Positions 45,240-60,429 of a stretch of DNA of 64,000 bases are shown piece by piece. The number at the start of each line of letters is the position of its first letter. The stretch's first letter is position 1. The notes beneath the pieces were generated by a model. That model had not been told where the DNA came from and did not search any database. It was given only the letters and a program-made list of their open reading frames with translations. The position numbers and the translations under genes were made by a program. The DNA comes from Nageia nagi (Eukaryota > Pinophyta): positions 109,988,001-110,052,000 of the forward strand of contig JBITNC010000001.1 in the NCBI GenBank assembly GCA_050084985.1, read 5' to 3'.

Positions 45240-46440
45240 AATCAGCTAAAAAGGCATTCAAATTAAATTTTTCCAATTATTGCATGCTAGGATATGTGTT
45301 GTACCATAGGGATTTTGATGGAATATTACTTAGATGTTTGGAATAGATTAATTTACAAATTGGAATCTCATGTGTACATGATGGAATATGTAGAGGATAC
45401 TTTAGTGATCCAAATACTATGAAATGATTAATGTGTATGGGATATTATTAGTCTACAATAGAACATGACTATGTAAAATATGTTAAAAAATATTTTAAGT
45501 ATCAATGACATGCCAATCTATATATTCAATCATCATAAGCCTTACAATAATGGAATCATTATGACCATTCTCAAGATGGATGTTAGACTTTATAGGTCAA
45601 ATCTCACGCACATCATCAAGTGGTACCAAATTTATAATTACAACTATAAAATATTTACAAAATGGGTTAAGGTTATTCCTATGATTTCTACCAAATATCC
45701 AAAAATATCATAATTCATAGAACATCACATCATATGTTGTTTTAGAATTCCTACTCAAATTATGATGGATAATGGAAAATAATTCAAAAATAAGGAGGTA
45801 TTAGCTTTATGTAAAGGATACCATATCAAAATTAATTTTTCAACACCTTACTATCCTTAAGAAAATGGTCAAGTTGAAGCTACAAACTAAACCATTAGAA
45901 CTATTCTGCTAAAAAAAATTAATAATTCCTATACAGATTGGCATGCAAGGATTTCACATGTTTTATGGGCATATCATACTAACATTAGAACTTCTATTAG
46001 GGCAACCCCATTTTGTTTAGTTTATGGGGCATAAGTAAAACTACCATTGTAAATTGAAATTCCCTCTTTACTCATTGCATTACAAGATCACATAATAGAT
46101 GAAGTATCCTATGAAACAAGATTATATCAATTATTATTGTTGGATAAAAGATGAATTAATGCACTAGAACATATGTGAACTTATCAAAATTGTTTCAAGA
46201 AAGCTTTTGATAAAAAAGATAAAATTTATGAATTTAATATAGGATATTTAGTACTTAAATAAAATCAATAAACCTCACTAATGGAAGGGAAACTTTGTAA
46301 TAAGTTTGCCCTTAATTGGTTGGGACCATACATTATTAATAAAAAATTAGTTCAAGAGCTTACCAATTAGCTAATATAGAAGGAAATGATGAGTGTGAAC
46401 CCATAAACACCATGCTTCTTTATCATTTTTTATAGCTAAA
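45240..46440 (+). pseudogene. int: E4 integrase
   Basis: The zinc-binding region is visible as CVHDGICRGYFSDPNTMK (about 45375), but its later Cys residues read Tyr. The core shows IMMDNGK (second Asp, 45762) and PYYP-stop-ENGQVEATN (third acidic residue kept, 45849). WHARISHVLWAYHTNIRTS follows, then LNWLGPYIINKKLV near 46313 in the C-terminal domain. Stops interrupt every part. Confidence 0.85.
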
Positions 46441-46639
46441 ATATTTTTTTATCAATTTATACATATTGTAAATATAGTTCAATTAAGTAAATATTATGCA
46501 AAAAACTCATAAATATGCATAAATTAGACAAAGATGATGTTAAAAAAGAGCAAGAGTGTTCATGTACCATCAAAAAGAAGATGAATATGATAAAATCCAT
46601 GATTTAAAAGGTCAATATATCTAGAAGATAGGTCCATAT

Positions 46640-47645
46640 CGAAATTGATAAAATTCACCTTTCAAGGGGCTCAAAATCTCCTTTGGATACTTATTGATAT
46701 ATAGAGGAATTTAGCTTTGAATTATTATCCAGATAAATATGATGGATGGGAAATATGTATTAAAGAAGATAATCTTGATATTCAAATATGTCAAGCTATG
46801 TACTTATTGGGATTTTGCTATTACCAAATATAAATACATAAAATAAACTTGTTATGCTTATATTAGCCCATTGCAGCACCTAGACTCATACTTGATTGCA
46901 CTTTTAATGATTGGGTTTTAGATGTAGCATATCCAAATATGCAAAGCCTACATTCAATCATGACTTGGATGAATCATTTGGTAGGAGATTTATGTCATCA
47001 AAATTTAATATATGATTTTTCTCCATCATTTGTGCCTAAACCTAAAATATCAAAAAGAGAAAAATAAATATCAACAAATGATTTTCTCAAGTAAAGGCAA
47101 GGTTTATCTCACTTTTATCTTGCAACCATTTAGAAAGAATAGTAATAACTAAAAATTTAGAAACTTCTAGGCAAACATAATTCTAATTTGACTATGCTAA
47201 TCTATATTTCATGGATAGGTATTGAGGGGATGATAACATGATATTACTTCAAAAACATCCCTCAACACTTATTTCTCACTTTATAGCTTTATCAAAAGAT
47301 ATTCAACAAGAGATAGACATGGAATATTATGAGAGTCATACATAAAATGCATGGGAATTAAGAATAAATGGTTTAATATTCATAATTAAAATAAAATTAC
47401 AAGAAATATGGATGGAACAAGAATCTAAAATGAGTTCATTACAATGCTTTAGTCTATATTGACCCTATGATAAACCTAGAATTATGATAGATTATGTTGA
47501 AGATCTTCATATCAATTGTATGGGACATTCTCTTATCCTAAATTTAGTTATTTCATATCAGTATTGTCATATTTTATGTCATTCTTTACAAAATATAAAA
47601 TTGTATATAATTATAGTTCATTGTTTAGTAGTAGTTATTGTGTGA
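46640..47645 (+). pseudogene. E4 extra frame downstream of integrase
   Basis: A decayed but protein-like frame starts after integrase. The first part reads NYYPDKYDGWEICIKEDNLD and PRLILDCTFNDWVLDVAYP, then MTWMNHLVGDLCHQNLIYDF. After a frame change, MILLQKHPSTLISHFIALSK, DIQQEIDMEYYESHT and IMIDYVEDLHINCMGHSL run to a stop at 47645. Long stop-poor stretches and amino-acid composition suggest former coding. I do not recognise the protein and see no similarity by eye to ORF3 of E2. The 47646-48353 stretch contains Pro/Ser-rich coding-like fragments but nothing I can name. Confidence 0.45.
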
Positions 47646-48353
47646 ACAATCCCTTGAATGTGAAGGCACAATTTGAATGAATTAGTCAACATTTAGATAA
47701 AAGAAAACCAATCAAAAATGTTGGACATGTATACTATCCCAACATTATCTATAATAAGAATTTTGGTACTTCTTTAGGGAGTCTCATTCCATACTTTCCA
47801 TTATGGACTTCTCCATTATCACTAATTCCACCACCTTCCATTTCATTACATCCTACATACATACTATCCTTTATGATACTTCCTAACGTACTTACTAAAT
47901 TTTAAACTTCATCTATGGAAGCTAAAATAATCATTAGGAAATTTAGGCCAAATCCAAAACCATCACTCCCACCACTCATTTCATATCCCATTCATTCTCA
48001 ACCATCTATTCTAGGCAAGGTCCTCTTCATCTTCGATTGTGACCCTCTCACCTTTATTTCCTAGATCATGGACATTGGTTTATTCATTGGAAAACCATTT
48101 ACTAGTATTGTAAATTACCTCTTCTTGTTAAAAAAAATACAAAAAAAAATAAAAAATAAAGAAAAAATACAAAAATAATAAAAATAATAAAAACATCAAA
48201 AAAATATAAAAATAAATAAAAATTTATGTTGTACATATGTATGTGCTATGTTTATATATTTCTTCATCTTTGAATGCCTATTGATTAATCTACTTGCAAA
48301 CAAAAGCTTTATATATGTTGTGTCTCTAAAAAAATTTATGCAATTTCTAAAAC

Positions 48354-48960
48354 TTGCATATAATGATGCATGTGGTTGATCATGTTTTAAATACTAGCAT
48401 CATAAGTCATCCTCATTGTGCTTCTAGACCAACCAATCAAGGGGTGTTCTATCCGTATCATATTCCACTCACTCCTTGGGAATTATATTCCCTTTACATC
48501 TCACATGCACCATGCACATTCTTGAGTAACCATGTAGAGAGTTAGGTCCTATCATTGGATGTAAACACTAAACATTTTTTTGAGTTGCCTAAAGGTATTC
48601 AACATAAGATTTTTTCTATGTTACAATTATCAAGTCTATTAGATAGATTTGATTTTGCTTATAATATTTTGAAAGATTCCTTTTGGGTAGGCCTATATAT
48701 TGAACATGGGCCATGTTGGGGAACATGTGTGATTTATGAAATACCTAATGAATGATTTATCCAAAATCTTATTAGCCTATTTTCTAAACTAGATTTTATA
48801 TGGAGGATTATGATTAATACCCCTATAAATCCATTTATTTGTAGACTTGTTAAATTATATGGAACACCATCCTTGCATCTTTAGGAGTCTTTTGATGAAC
48901 TCACCATTTCCCATATAATATCTATAAATAGTTTTTATTAGGAATTCTTATTTTTTTATG
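48354..48960 (+). pseudogene. E4 second downstream frame, unassigned
   Basis: Open pieces at 48354-48545 and 48555-48755 continue in frame past single stops to about 48960. FELPKGIQHKIFSMLQLSSL faintly recalls an F-box-like start, followed by FWVGLYIEHGPCWGTCVIYE and WRIMINTPINPFICRLVKLY. The length and composition are protein-like, but I cannot assign it. The stretch 48960-49435 is AT-rich with no recognised content. Confidence 0.35.
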
Positions 48961-49435
48961 TCTATTACTCGCTATGCCACACATTGGATAGTTGACCATA
49001 CTATTCATACTCATTATCATTTTTTATCCCATATCCCATAATCATCTACTACAAACCCTCACTCAATGTGGAATCCATTATGAATAGGTTGAAGAGACTA
49101 AGATAAAACATAAAATTAAAATATAATATATATAATCAAAATATGATTCAAAAATCCTTAAAAATCCAAAAAATTCAAATATATAAAAATCAAAAAATTG
49201 AAATACCTTATAAAATACAAAAAAATATGTACACTCAAAAATTATATTTCTAAAGCATCTTGGCTATTGTGTGTGTTTACCTATGTATCTATACCATATC
49301 ACTATGTTCATTTTGTCCATTCTATTATTTCCATTGTTACAAAACTATTAAGTGTCAAACATGATGATTTTAGTAACTTACCAAGTTTTATATACAAAAC
49401 ATACATCCATTCACATATTGGTCATATATATAGTT

Positions 49436-50070
49436 TATAGATGCCTAAAAATGAATTATTATTTATTAAATAATTTATTTTATAGAATCAATGATATTCA
49501 TTGTAAAAAGGGGTTAAAATATACCCATGCCAATGTAATAAATGTAATGGATCATTGTACCATGTAAAAGGTGTCAAATATCAAGAAATACACCTCAAAC
49601 TATATAATGTGCAATGATCTCAAGACTTAAAGAAGACCAAAATGTTAATATAAAGACACATCAAGGGAAATGTAAGAGACATCATGCAAGAGAATTAGAA
49701 ATACTAAGAGAGACTTAAACAAATGCAAGATCACTCTATCCTACCAACAATGGTATTTTGTAACACCACCTCTAGATAGACCTATTAAACCCTTCATATT
49801 ACTTTTATATATCTTTTATTCTAATCATCGATCTACTTAATATATGTAACTAGCAGCATATCATCTCTAAGTCTTTGGTGGCATGCATCTTTATGAATGA
49901 TGTATGATGGTTGATGAATGGTCTCTATTATTTCAAGTATATACAATTATGATGAAGGTACATTACTTATCATTATTCATTTGATGCCATATTCCTCATA
50001 TATGCTTTGATAACATATTGTAGAAAAATAGTGCATTAATTTACTATTTATGAATTATTTAAGATCTACA
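49436..50070 (+). repeat. E5 5' LTR
   Basis: It aligns with 56843-57468. Its first dinucleotide is TA where the 3' LTR has TG. It ends GATCTACA before the primer-binding site. Confidence 0.9.
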
Positions 50071-50074
50071 TTTT

Positions 50075-50091
50075 TGGGAACCCATCTACTC
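50075..50091 (+). other. E5 primer-binding site
   Basis: TGGGAACCCATCTACTC begins four bases after the LTR end. The tRNA is not assigned. Confidence 0.55.
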
Positions 50092-50192
50092 AATTTATCT
50101 TTCCCTCATGGTGAGATCTTGCAAGAATTCTATAATATATCTAAATCATTAGTGTTATTTTAAGTTATTTTTACATTGTCACTAGCATAAAA

Positions 50193-51306
50193 ATGGAGGA
50201 ATTTATGAAAAATATTCTTAGAAGAATACATAATATGGAAATGAAAATGTCGATATTCAATAGTATGGGTAGCTTATCAATGGTGCCAGATCCTATCATA
50301 GCTGCATGACTTACCAATCTTAAGAATAGTAAGAAACTAAAATAAAGTGAAGAGAACTATGATGGTGTATTCATTTCACCCTTGTTTGAGGAGATCCATA
50401 ATTTCCTCCTACCACCTGAGCACAAGGCCCCCAAGTTTGAGATGTTTAGTGGTGAACAAGACCCAAAAAAACATCTTATTAGCTTTCAAGAGTATTTTTT
50501 GCAATTAGGGTCAAAGGAGAATTTGATGAAAAATTTCTTCCCAAGGAGTATAAAAGGTGACACTAGTCAATGGTTAGATAATTTTCCTAGAGGTTCAATT
50601 AATTTTTTCAAGTCATTGGTTAAATTATATATGGGATAATATAAACACAATAGCAAATAGAAAGGTATCATTATAGAGTTATGTCTAATGAGACAAGGAG
50701 GTAATGAAACCCTAGTAAAGTACATTCCATTTTTTAAAAAGGTATGGTAATTTATTCAACACAAATTATATGAAAGTGAAATTTGTGCTATATTTAGAGA
50801 TTTTATCTTTCCAATTATCAATTTACATGCTCCTAGTAACAAATGTGTAGGATTTGGAGTATTGATACAAGAATCATTGCAAAAAGAAAAAAAAATTACT
50901 TGAGTTGGGGGAGCTCAAGCATGCATCTAATCCTTTCCATAAAGAGAATAGGAATGCATATGCTATAAAGGAAGAAAAATTAGTGCATATGGCTAATAGA
51001 CCTACTTATCCACCAAATTTGTAAAGATATGTCACTAAAAATGATATGAGGTACACTTTTCCAATTCAACCAAGATTTATTATGAGGGATCTAATGAAAA
51101 ATGGGTTATTGAAATCATTGGAAAAATTAGCACAATATGATAATATCCACATGGGGAAATTAGATTCTTATTACATAGTCCATCAAAGGAAGGGTCATGC
51201 TATGAATTTTTGCAAAGCATTAGAGGTAATTATACTGGATCTTATTACTAAAGGAAAGTATCAAACGGATCAAATAGATGCAAATCAAGGAAATAAGTGC
51301 ATATAA
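50193..51306 (+). pseudogene. gag: E5 gag
   Basis: From ATG 50193 the frame gives MEEFMKNILRRIHNMEMKMS, then after stops an open 85-codon piece (50382-50639) with the capsid core EMFSGEQDPKKHLISFQEYF and TSQWLDNFPRGSINFFKSL. At 51046-51306 a second open piece holds the knuckle-like SYYIVHQRKGHAMNFC, the CxxHxxxGHxxxxC pattern with its first Cys changed to Tyr. The core matches plant gypsy Gag. Confidence 0.8.
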
Positions 51307-51649
51307 TTTTAGTGGAAAAATATGTTTATGTTAGGTTAATAAGAGGGCATCTAAGCATTCTCCCAATCTTGTCACTACAAAATAAGTAAGTATCCCACCT
51401 AATCCTAAGATATATAATATGATTGAGTAATTAAAAACTACTCCTACAAATATTAGTTTATATGATATTATATCCATATTTGAAACACATAAGGAGATTT
51501 TATATGTTTTGTTCAAAAAGGTGTTAGTACCTACAAATATGTCTATTATTATATTTTTTGAAAAGCTTAGAGCTATTAAGGAATGTGATGCTATCTCTTT
51601 TTACAAATATGAAAAGCTTAATAAGGAGTTGCTTGGTTAGTGTTTAGCT

Positions 51650-51980
51650 TTATATATTACACCTATGATTGAGGGGTAAGAAATTAAAAGAACTTTGGTA
51701 GATAATGGATCAACTATTAATGTATGTTCCCATATGTTTTTCATTCAACTTAATGAAAAAGGTGTAGAAATACCTTCATTAGAATAACCTACATTTAGGA
51801 TTAGGGAATATGATAGCTCATCTAAAAAACCTATTGGAATAGCTATAATTATGTTAATAATAGGATTAAGGAATATTACAACTAAATTTTAGGTTTTTGA
51901 TTCCAAATTATCATATAATTTATTATTGAGAAGACCTTGGCTTCATGACATGGATGCATTCCCATCTATGGTACATAGCA
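51650..51980 (+). pseudogene. E5 protease region
   Basis: The active-site segment reads RTLVDNGSTINVCSHMFF, with DNG at the catalytic triad position. SYNLLLRRPWLHDMDAFPS follows, matching the NILLGRPW-type end of plant gypsy proteases. Three or more stops are present. The following 51980-52890 is a broken linker with no assigned domain. Confidence 0.7.
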
Positions 51981-52889
51981 TATTAAAATTTGAATTTTAG
52001 GATGAGGTCCATACAATTCTAGGTGATCCAAAACCATATGCTTTTTGTAATATAGCATATTTTGAGGAATTTACAATGAATTTCCTTGGATATTAGATTG
52101 AGCCCTTGGAATAGAATGCATTAGGGTAATATATAGAAAAATAAACTCAGATTATAGAAATCAGAATGGGTATTTATAGAATTGAGAATATGTAATTATT
52201 TGCATTCATTAAAGATTTGGGAAGATCCAAAATTTTATATATAGAGGGCCATAAATAGTATGTATTCCTTCCAAAAGGCCATAAATGGTATGAAAATAGT
52301 GAATATGGGGAAGGATCTTGTATGTATGGTCTAGTCTTGACAAATCAATGGAAGTTTGAATGACTATTGAAATGGGTAAACTCTTCCATCTACTTTTGTT
52401 CATAAATATATGATTGAAAATTTCAAGTATAAAGGGGGAGGATTAGGAAAATATGAGCAAAGGATGCCTTCATTTCTTAATAATTCAAAAATACAATTGA
52501 CTAAAAATGCATTGGGAAGTGATAAAAATACTAAATAAGTATTGGGACCTATTTAATTTGTTAAGGAATGCAATTTGATTAAATTATCTGATAATATTGA
52601 TAGGGATCTATGGATTGATGATACTATACCTTTAGAATTTGATTTCTTTAGTACTAATGATGATATTTTATAATACTTGGGGCCACATTTAGGGTTTCCT
52701 AAGTCTAATGAAAAGAGGAAAGTTAGTTATGTTCATAATGAATATGCATATTTTTGTTAATAGGTGAATTTTAATGAAGTATTTTAGGTTCATTCAAAGA
52801 ATAAGGTTACATATGATACATAAGGATTAGAGAAATTTCCTTCTCTATTGCAAAATAAAGATGAGCTTACCTTTCTAGCTGAAGAATTG

Positions 52890-54180
52890 GTGAATGTCAA
52901 TATTAGGATCATTGATGAGCAAAGATTGGTTCAAATTGGAGCATCTCTCCCTACACCATAAAAATAAAGGTACCATAATAAATTCATTGAACATCATAAA
53001 AAATTTTCTTGGTCTTATAATGATATGCCTAGGTTATATCCTTCATTTGTTATGCAAAATTTACCACTTAAAAGGGGGCTAAGACAATCAAGCAAAATCC
53101 AAGAAAAATGTATCCTTCAAAACCCTTGTTAGTTGTTAAAGAAATAGAGAAGTATTTGAATACTATATTTATTAGACCAATTTATTATTTTGAGTAGATG
53201 GATAAAATTATTCCTATCACAAATCCAATTAGGAAACTAAAGGTTTGCATTGACATTGAGATATTAATAATGCTTGTCCTAAAGATGATTTCCTATTGCC
53301 CAATATTGATATGATTATGGATAGCATAGTTCGTCATGATACATTGTCTTTCATGGATGGTTTTTCTAGTTATAATCAAATATTAATCAATATGGATGAC
53401 CAACATAAGACTACTTTTATCACTCCATGGGGAAATTTTTGTTGGAATGTTATGCCTTTTGAATTGAAAAATGTAGGTGCTACTTACCAAAGGGCTATAG
53501 TTTCCATGTTTCATGAGGACATACATAAATTAATGGAGGTATATGTTGATGATATATTGGTGAAATCAAAACAAGATCAAGTCCATTTAGAGATGCTTGA
53601 GAAATTCTTCCAGATTTTGAAAAGGCATAAACTTAGACTTAAACCTCAAAAATATGCTTTTACTTATGAAAAGTTGTTTGGTTTCATGGTATCTAAAAGA
53701 GGAATTTAAGTGGATCCTAAAAAAGTGAAGGCTATAATTAGCATGCATCCCTTGAAGAATCTAAAGTAATTAAGGAATCTCCAAGGAAATATTAATTTAG
53801 TAAGAAGGTTCATTTCCCAACTTGGAGATAAGTGTAGACCTTTCACATATTTATTGAAAAAAGATGTTAAATTTATGTGGGATGACAAATACCAAAAAGC
53901 TTTTGAGGATATCAAACACTATTTGCTCAATTATCCTATCCTGGTGCCTATGGATTTTTTAAAACCTACCTATTTGTATATCTCAGCTACATTATATTCC
54001 TTGGGGGAAATATTGTGCCAAAAGGATGATGCAAATAAAGAAAGAGTCATCTATTACCTTAAACAAACTCTTATTGATTATGAAGCTAGGTATACACTAA
54101 TATTGTATTTGCTACTAAAAATTGAGATATTATATATTGTATTGCACTACATTTATTGTTAGCCCTATTAATCCATTAAA
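52890..54180 (+). pseudogene. pol: E5 reverse transcriptase and RNase H
   Basis: FSWSYNDMPRLYPSFVM (about 53010) enters RT. The 137-codon open piece (53296-53709) contains LSFMDGFSSYNQILINMDDQ, HKTTFITPWGNFCW, NVGATYQRA and the catalytic VYVDDILVKSKQD, all intact. A stop (GI-stop-VDPKKV) interrupts the passage to RNase H, which follows at 53854-54162 as FLKPTYLYISATLYSLGEIL and DANKERVIYYLKQTLIDYEA. The first half of RT is badly broken. Confidence 0.9.
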
Positions 54181-54479
54181 ATATCTTATGGCAAAGTAGC
54201 ATTTAATAGGTAAGGTAGCAAACTAGTTAATATTATTGCAAGAGTTTTATATAAATATGATTAAACAAAAGTTTGTAAAATGGCAAGCCATTATAGATTT
54301 GATAGTTGAGTTCTCTTAGAATGATGAAGTAGTTATCTATGAGGAGTTTCTCAATGAATATGAGGAAAATCCACACTATCAATGGTGTGTATACTTATCA
54401 AAAGTATTCTAGCAACATGATTTTAATGAGATGTCAATACCTAATGAATATGTGTGCCTCATGAAAGATGAACCCAATG

Positions 54480-54880
54480 TCTAGATGTTGTACTTTTATA
54501 GATCTAAATGTTCATATTGAGTATAGTTACATATTATCTTAGTTTCTCCTACAAATGAGGTAATCCCCATGGCTTCTAAACTTGGCTTTGAATGCATAAA
54601 TAATATAGCAAAGTATGAGCCATTGATATTGGGTTTAAAAGTAGTTGTCACCTTAAGAATTAAAGAATTAGTGATTTATGGTGATTCACAACTTGTCATT
54701 AACCAAGTATAGGATATGTTTGATACAAAATATGAGAAATTAAGGCCGTATAAGGTAGTGGCTAATTATTTGTTGGATTAATTTGATAGATATACTATTT
54801 AGAATATACCACAAACTAATAACAAGTATGCAAACACCATGGCAAGTGTAGCTTCTCTTACACCGGTCAAAATTAAGGAT
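54480..54880 (+). pseudogene. E5 additional RNase H
   Basis: The segment CINNIAKYEPLILGLKVVVT has Pro where Ala is usual in the YEAL motif. RIKELVIYGDSQLVINQV (Asp) and NNKYANTMASVASLTPVK follow. The second RNase H therefore lies between RNase H and integrase, as in E4. The first strand with the leading Asp is poorly preserved. Confidence 0.75.
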
Positions 54881-54889
54881 GAAGAGACT

Positions 54890-55700
54890 ATTTTGAAAAA
54901 TTGTAATCTAGCATTAGAATAAGATCATGATGGTTTATGTGGAGGTTATTTTCATTCAAATGCATTGTATACTAAGCTTTTATGCATTGGTTGTTATTGG
55001 CCCATAATAGAGGAAGATTGTAAAGATCATGTGAAAACTTGTTTACAATATCAAAAGCATGCTAATTTGGAAAAGCAACCCACTCAAGAGTTAAATTCAA
55101 TTTGTCTCACCATGGCCATTTATTACTTGGGGTATATATTTTATTAATTTTATCAATCCTAACTCTAGGGAGGGTCACAAATTTGTAATTACAACCATAA
55201 ATTTTACTACAAAATAGGATGAAGCTATACTTATGAAATCAATCACTTAAAGTAAGATAATTTCATGCCTAGTTGAAAACATCATTACAAGATTTGATGT
55301 GCCACAAACATTGATTATTGACTATGGGCCTAAATTCAAAGGTAAATATATGAAAGCATTTTGCAAAAAGTTTCATATTATGTAAACATTTTCTTTAGTT
55401 TATTATCCTCAAGGTAATTATCAAGCTAAAGCTACTAGCAATACCATCAAGAGCATTTTTTCAAATACATGGGACATATATAAAAAAGATTGGCATAAAC
55501 AAATACCATACACACTATGGGCATACAATATAAGTATTGGAATAGCTACTAGGGAAACACCATAATCATTGGTATACAAAGATGAAGCTATAATACCATT
55601 AAAGTTAGAACTCCCTTCCTTAAGGATTTCATTACAAGGAGATATAATGGATGAAGATTCAAAGTGGGAGATCTAGTGCTAAAATAGAATATCAATAAGA
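54890..55700 (+). pseudogene. int: E5 integrase
   Basis: The zinc-binding region DHDGLCGGYFHSNALYTKLL...HVKTCLQYQKHAN keeps one Cys and has Tyr for the second. The core has LIIDYGPKFKGKY (second Asp, about 55315) and SLVYYPQGNYQAKATSNTIK, where the expected Glu is Lys. DWHKQIPYTLWAYNISIG follows. The 60-codon piece at 54965-55147 is the longest open part. The element then runs into non-coding DNA. Confidence 0.85.
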
Positions 55701-55859
55701 TAGCTACAAATGATAAAGGCAAATTTGAATCAAATTGGTTGGTTCTATTTATTATAGTGGAAGCAATAGGATCAAGAGTCTACAAAATCTCTTCCATGGA
55801 TGGAAAAGAAGAGCCAAAGACCTTAAATATGATCCATATTAAATGCTTTTTTATGTAAA

Positions 55860-56829
55860 GATAATATATATGTACCTTGTAAAACATTAGAAATCCTATG
55901 CAAGGTACTTGTACCATATATTTTTTATTTTTCATTATATTGTACTATTTTCACATAGCTAACAACATGTATTACTATCTATGTGCTGCTAACTACATGG
56001 AATTAAAAAAGAAAGGTAAAATTTGATGATAGGATAATGTCTATGTACCATGGACATAAAATGTAAGGTCATTGATGGAAAATGATACAACTAGTGAGAT
56101 TTCACTCACTTTAAAGATAAGCTAATGATGTAGCCATAAATAAGATGTTAATATTGGCTAATCTTCAATGGATAATGCAATTTATTATGTATCCACATGG
56201 TTTTTTCTTTGAATGATACAAAGCATAATATATTTAGGTCATAGACATAAAATGTATGACCTTCAATGGCCAATGATACAGTTAGTGAGAGTTCACTCAC
56301 TTAAAAGATAAATTAGTTATGCATTTGTAAGTAGATTGTTGATATTGACTCATCATCAATGGATGATTACTCATATAATAAACTTTATACAATCAAGGGA
56401 AAAAAATGTAATATGCACTAATGAAATAATTGATGTGTATATGCAATAAATGCATATCATTGGACTCTATAACTCAGGTAGATACATGAGATATTCATTC
56501 TAAATATATACACTAATGAAGGGAAAATCTGTTAATATATCAATGGAAAAATATATTTTCATTTAATATTTTATATTGGATATGACATAGACTACCTATA
56601 CAGAGTCCTTTCTAGCGGAAATATCAAGGGAAAAAGAGAATATTTTTTAAATTTGTCTTGGTGCATCATCAAGACTCTCTTAGGAAACCAAGCTAAAAGG
56701 GAGAAGCAAAGGACCCTCACCATCAACATCATCATCAAGTAGTAGTGCAACAAAGAGTTCAAAATTCTTAAAATTTTCTTATCTCTTCTTCTTTGGACAT
56801 GTAATTTCATTTGTTCAATCACACCTCCA
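55860..56829 (+). other. E5 3' non-coding region with a duplicated segment
   Basis: No coding frame is seen. Segments at about 56041-56200 and 56225-56380 share GACATAAAATGTA, AATGATACA-TAGTGAGA-TTCACTCACTT and a TTGATATTG-rich end, so they are diverged copies of one ~180-bp unit. Confidence 0.7.
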
Positions 56830-56842
56830 AATAGGGGCAAAA
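56830..56842 (+). other. E5 polypurine tract
   Basis: AATAGGGGCAAAA lies immediately before the 3' LTR TG at 56843. Confidence 0.8.
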
Positions 56843-57468
56843 TGTAGATGCCTAAAAATGAATTATTATTTATTAAATAATTCATTTTATATAATTAATG
56901 ATAGTTATTGTAAAAAGGGTTAAAATATACCCAAGGTAATGTAATAAATGTAATAGACCATTGTCCCATGTAAAAGATGTCAAATATCAAGAAATATATC
57001 TTAAATTATGTAATGTGCAATGATATCAAGAATCAAAGAAGACCAAGATGTTGCTATAAAGACATATAAAAGGCAATGCAAGAGACATCATGCATTAGAA
57101 ATACCAAGAGAGACTTCAACAAATGCAAGATTGCTCTATCCTACCAAAAATGGTGTTTTGTAATACCACCTCTGCATAGATATGTTAAACCCTTCATAGA
57201 GCTTTAGTATATCTTTTATTCCATTTATTAATCTACTTAATATACGTAGCTAGCAACATATCATATTTAGGACATTGGTGGTGTGCATCTTTATGAATGT
57301 CATGTGATAGTTGATGAATGCTCTATTATTTCATGTATATATGATTATGATGAAGGTACATTGCTTATCATTATTTTTTCGATGCCATATTTCTCATACA
57401 TGCATCGATAACATATTGTAGATAAATAGTGAATCATTTCACTATTTATGCATTATTTAAGGTCTACA
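56843..57468 (+). repeat. E5 3' LTR
   Basis: It begins TGTAGATGCC and ends GGTCTACA, followed by the target duplication TAGTT. Confidence 0.92.
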
Positions 57469-57473
57469 TAGTT

Positions 57474-60429
<2,956 letters not shown>

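Larger units (their letters stand above)
49436..57468 (+). mobile_element. E5: complete but decayed Tat-type Ty3/gypsy element
   Basis: This 8,033-bp element has LTRs of 635 bp (49436-50070) and 626 bp (56843-57468) and the target duplication TAGTT (49431-49435 and 57469-57473). Inside are a primer-binding site, gag, protease, RT, RNase H, additional RNase H, integrase and a polypurine tract in the usual order. The LTR start TGTAGATGCCTAAAAATG resembles that of E1 and E4. All frames are interrupted, and the LTRs differ at roughly a tenth of positions by eye. E4 3' sequence continues on its right. Confidence 0.92.

Noticed and set aside
48555-48755. F-box protein gene
   Set aside because: Only a short FELPKGIQHKIF-like start recalls the F-box, the rest does not match, and the frame is broken.
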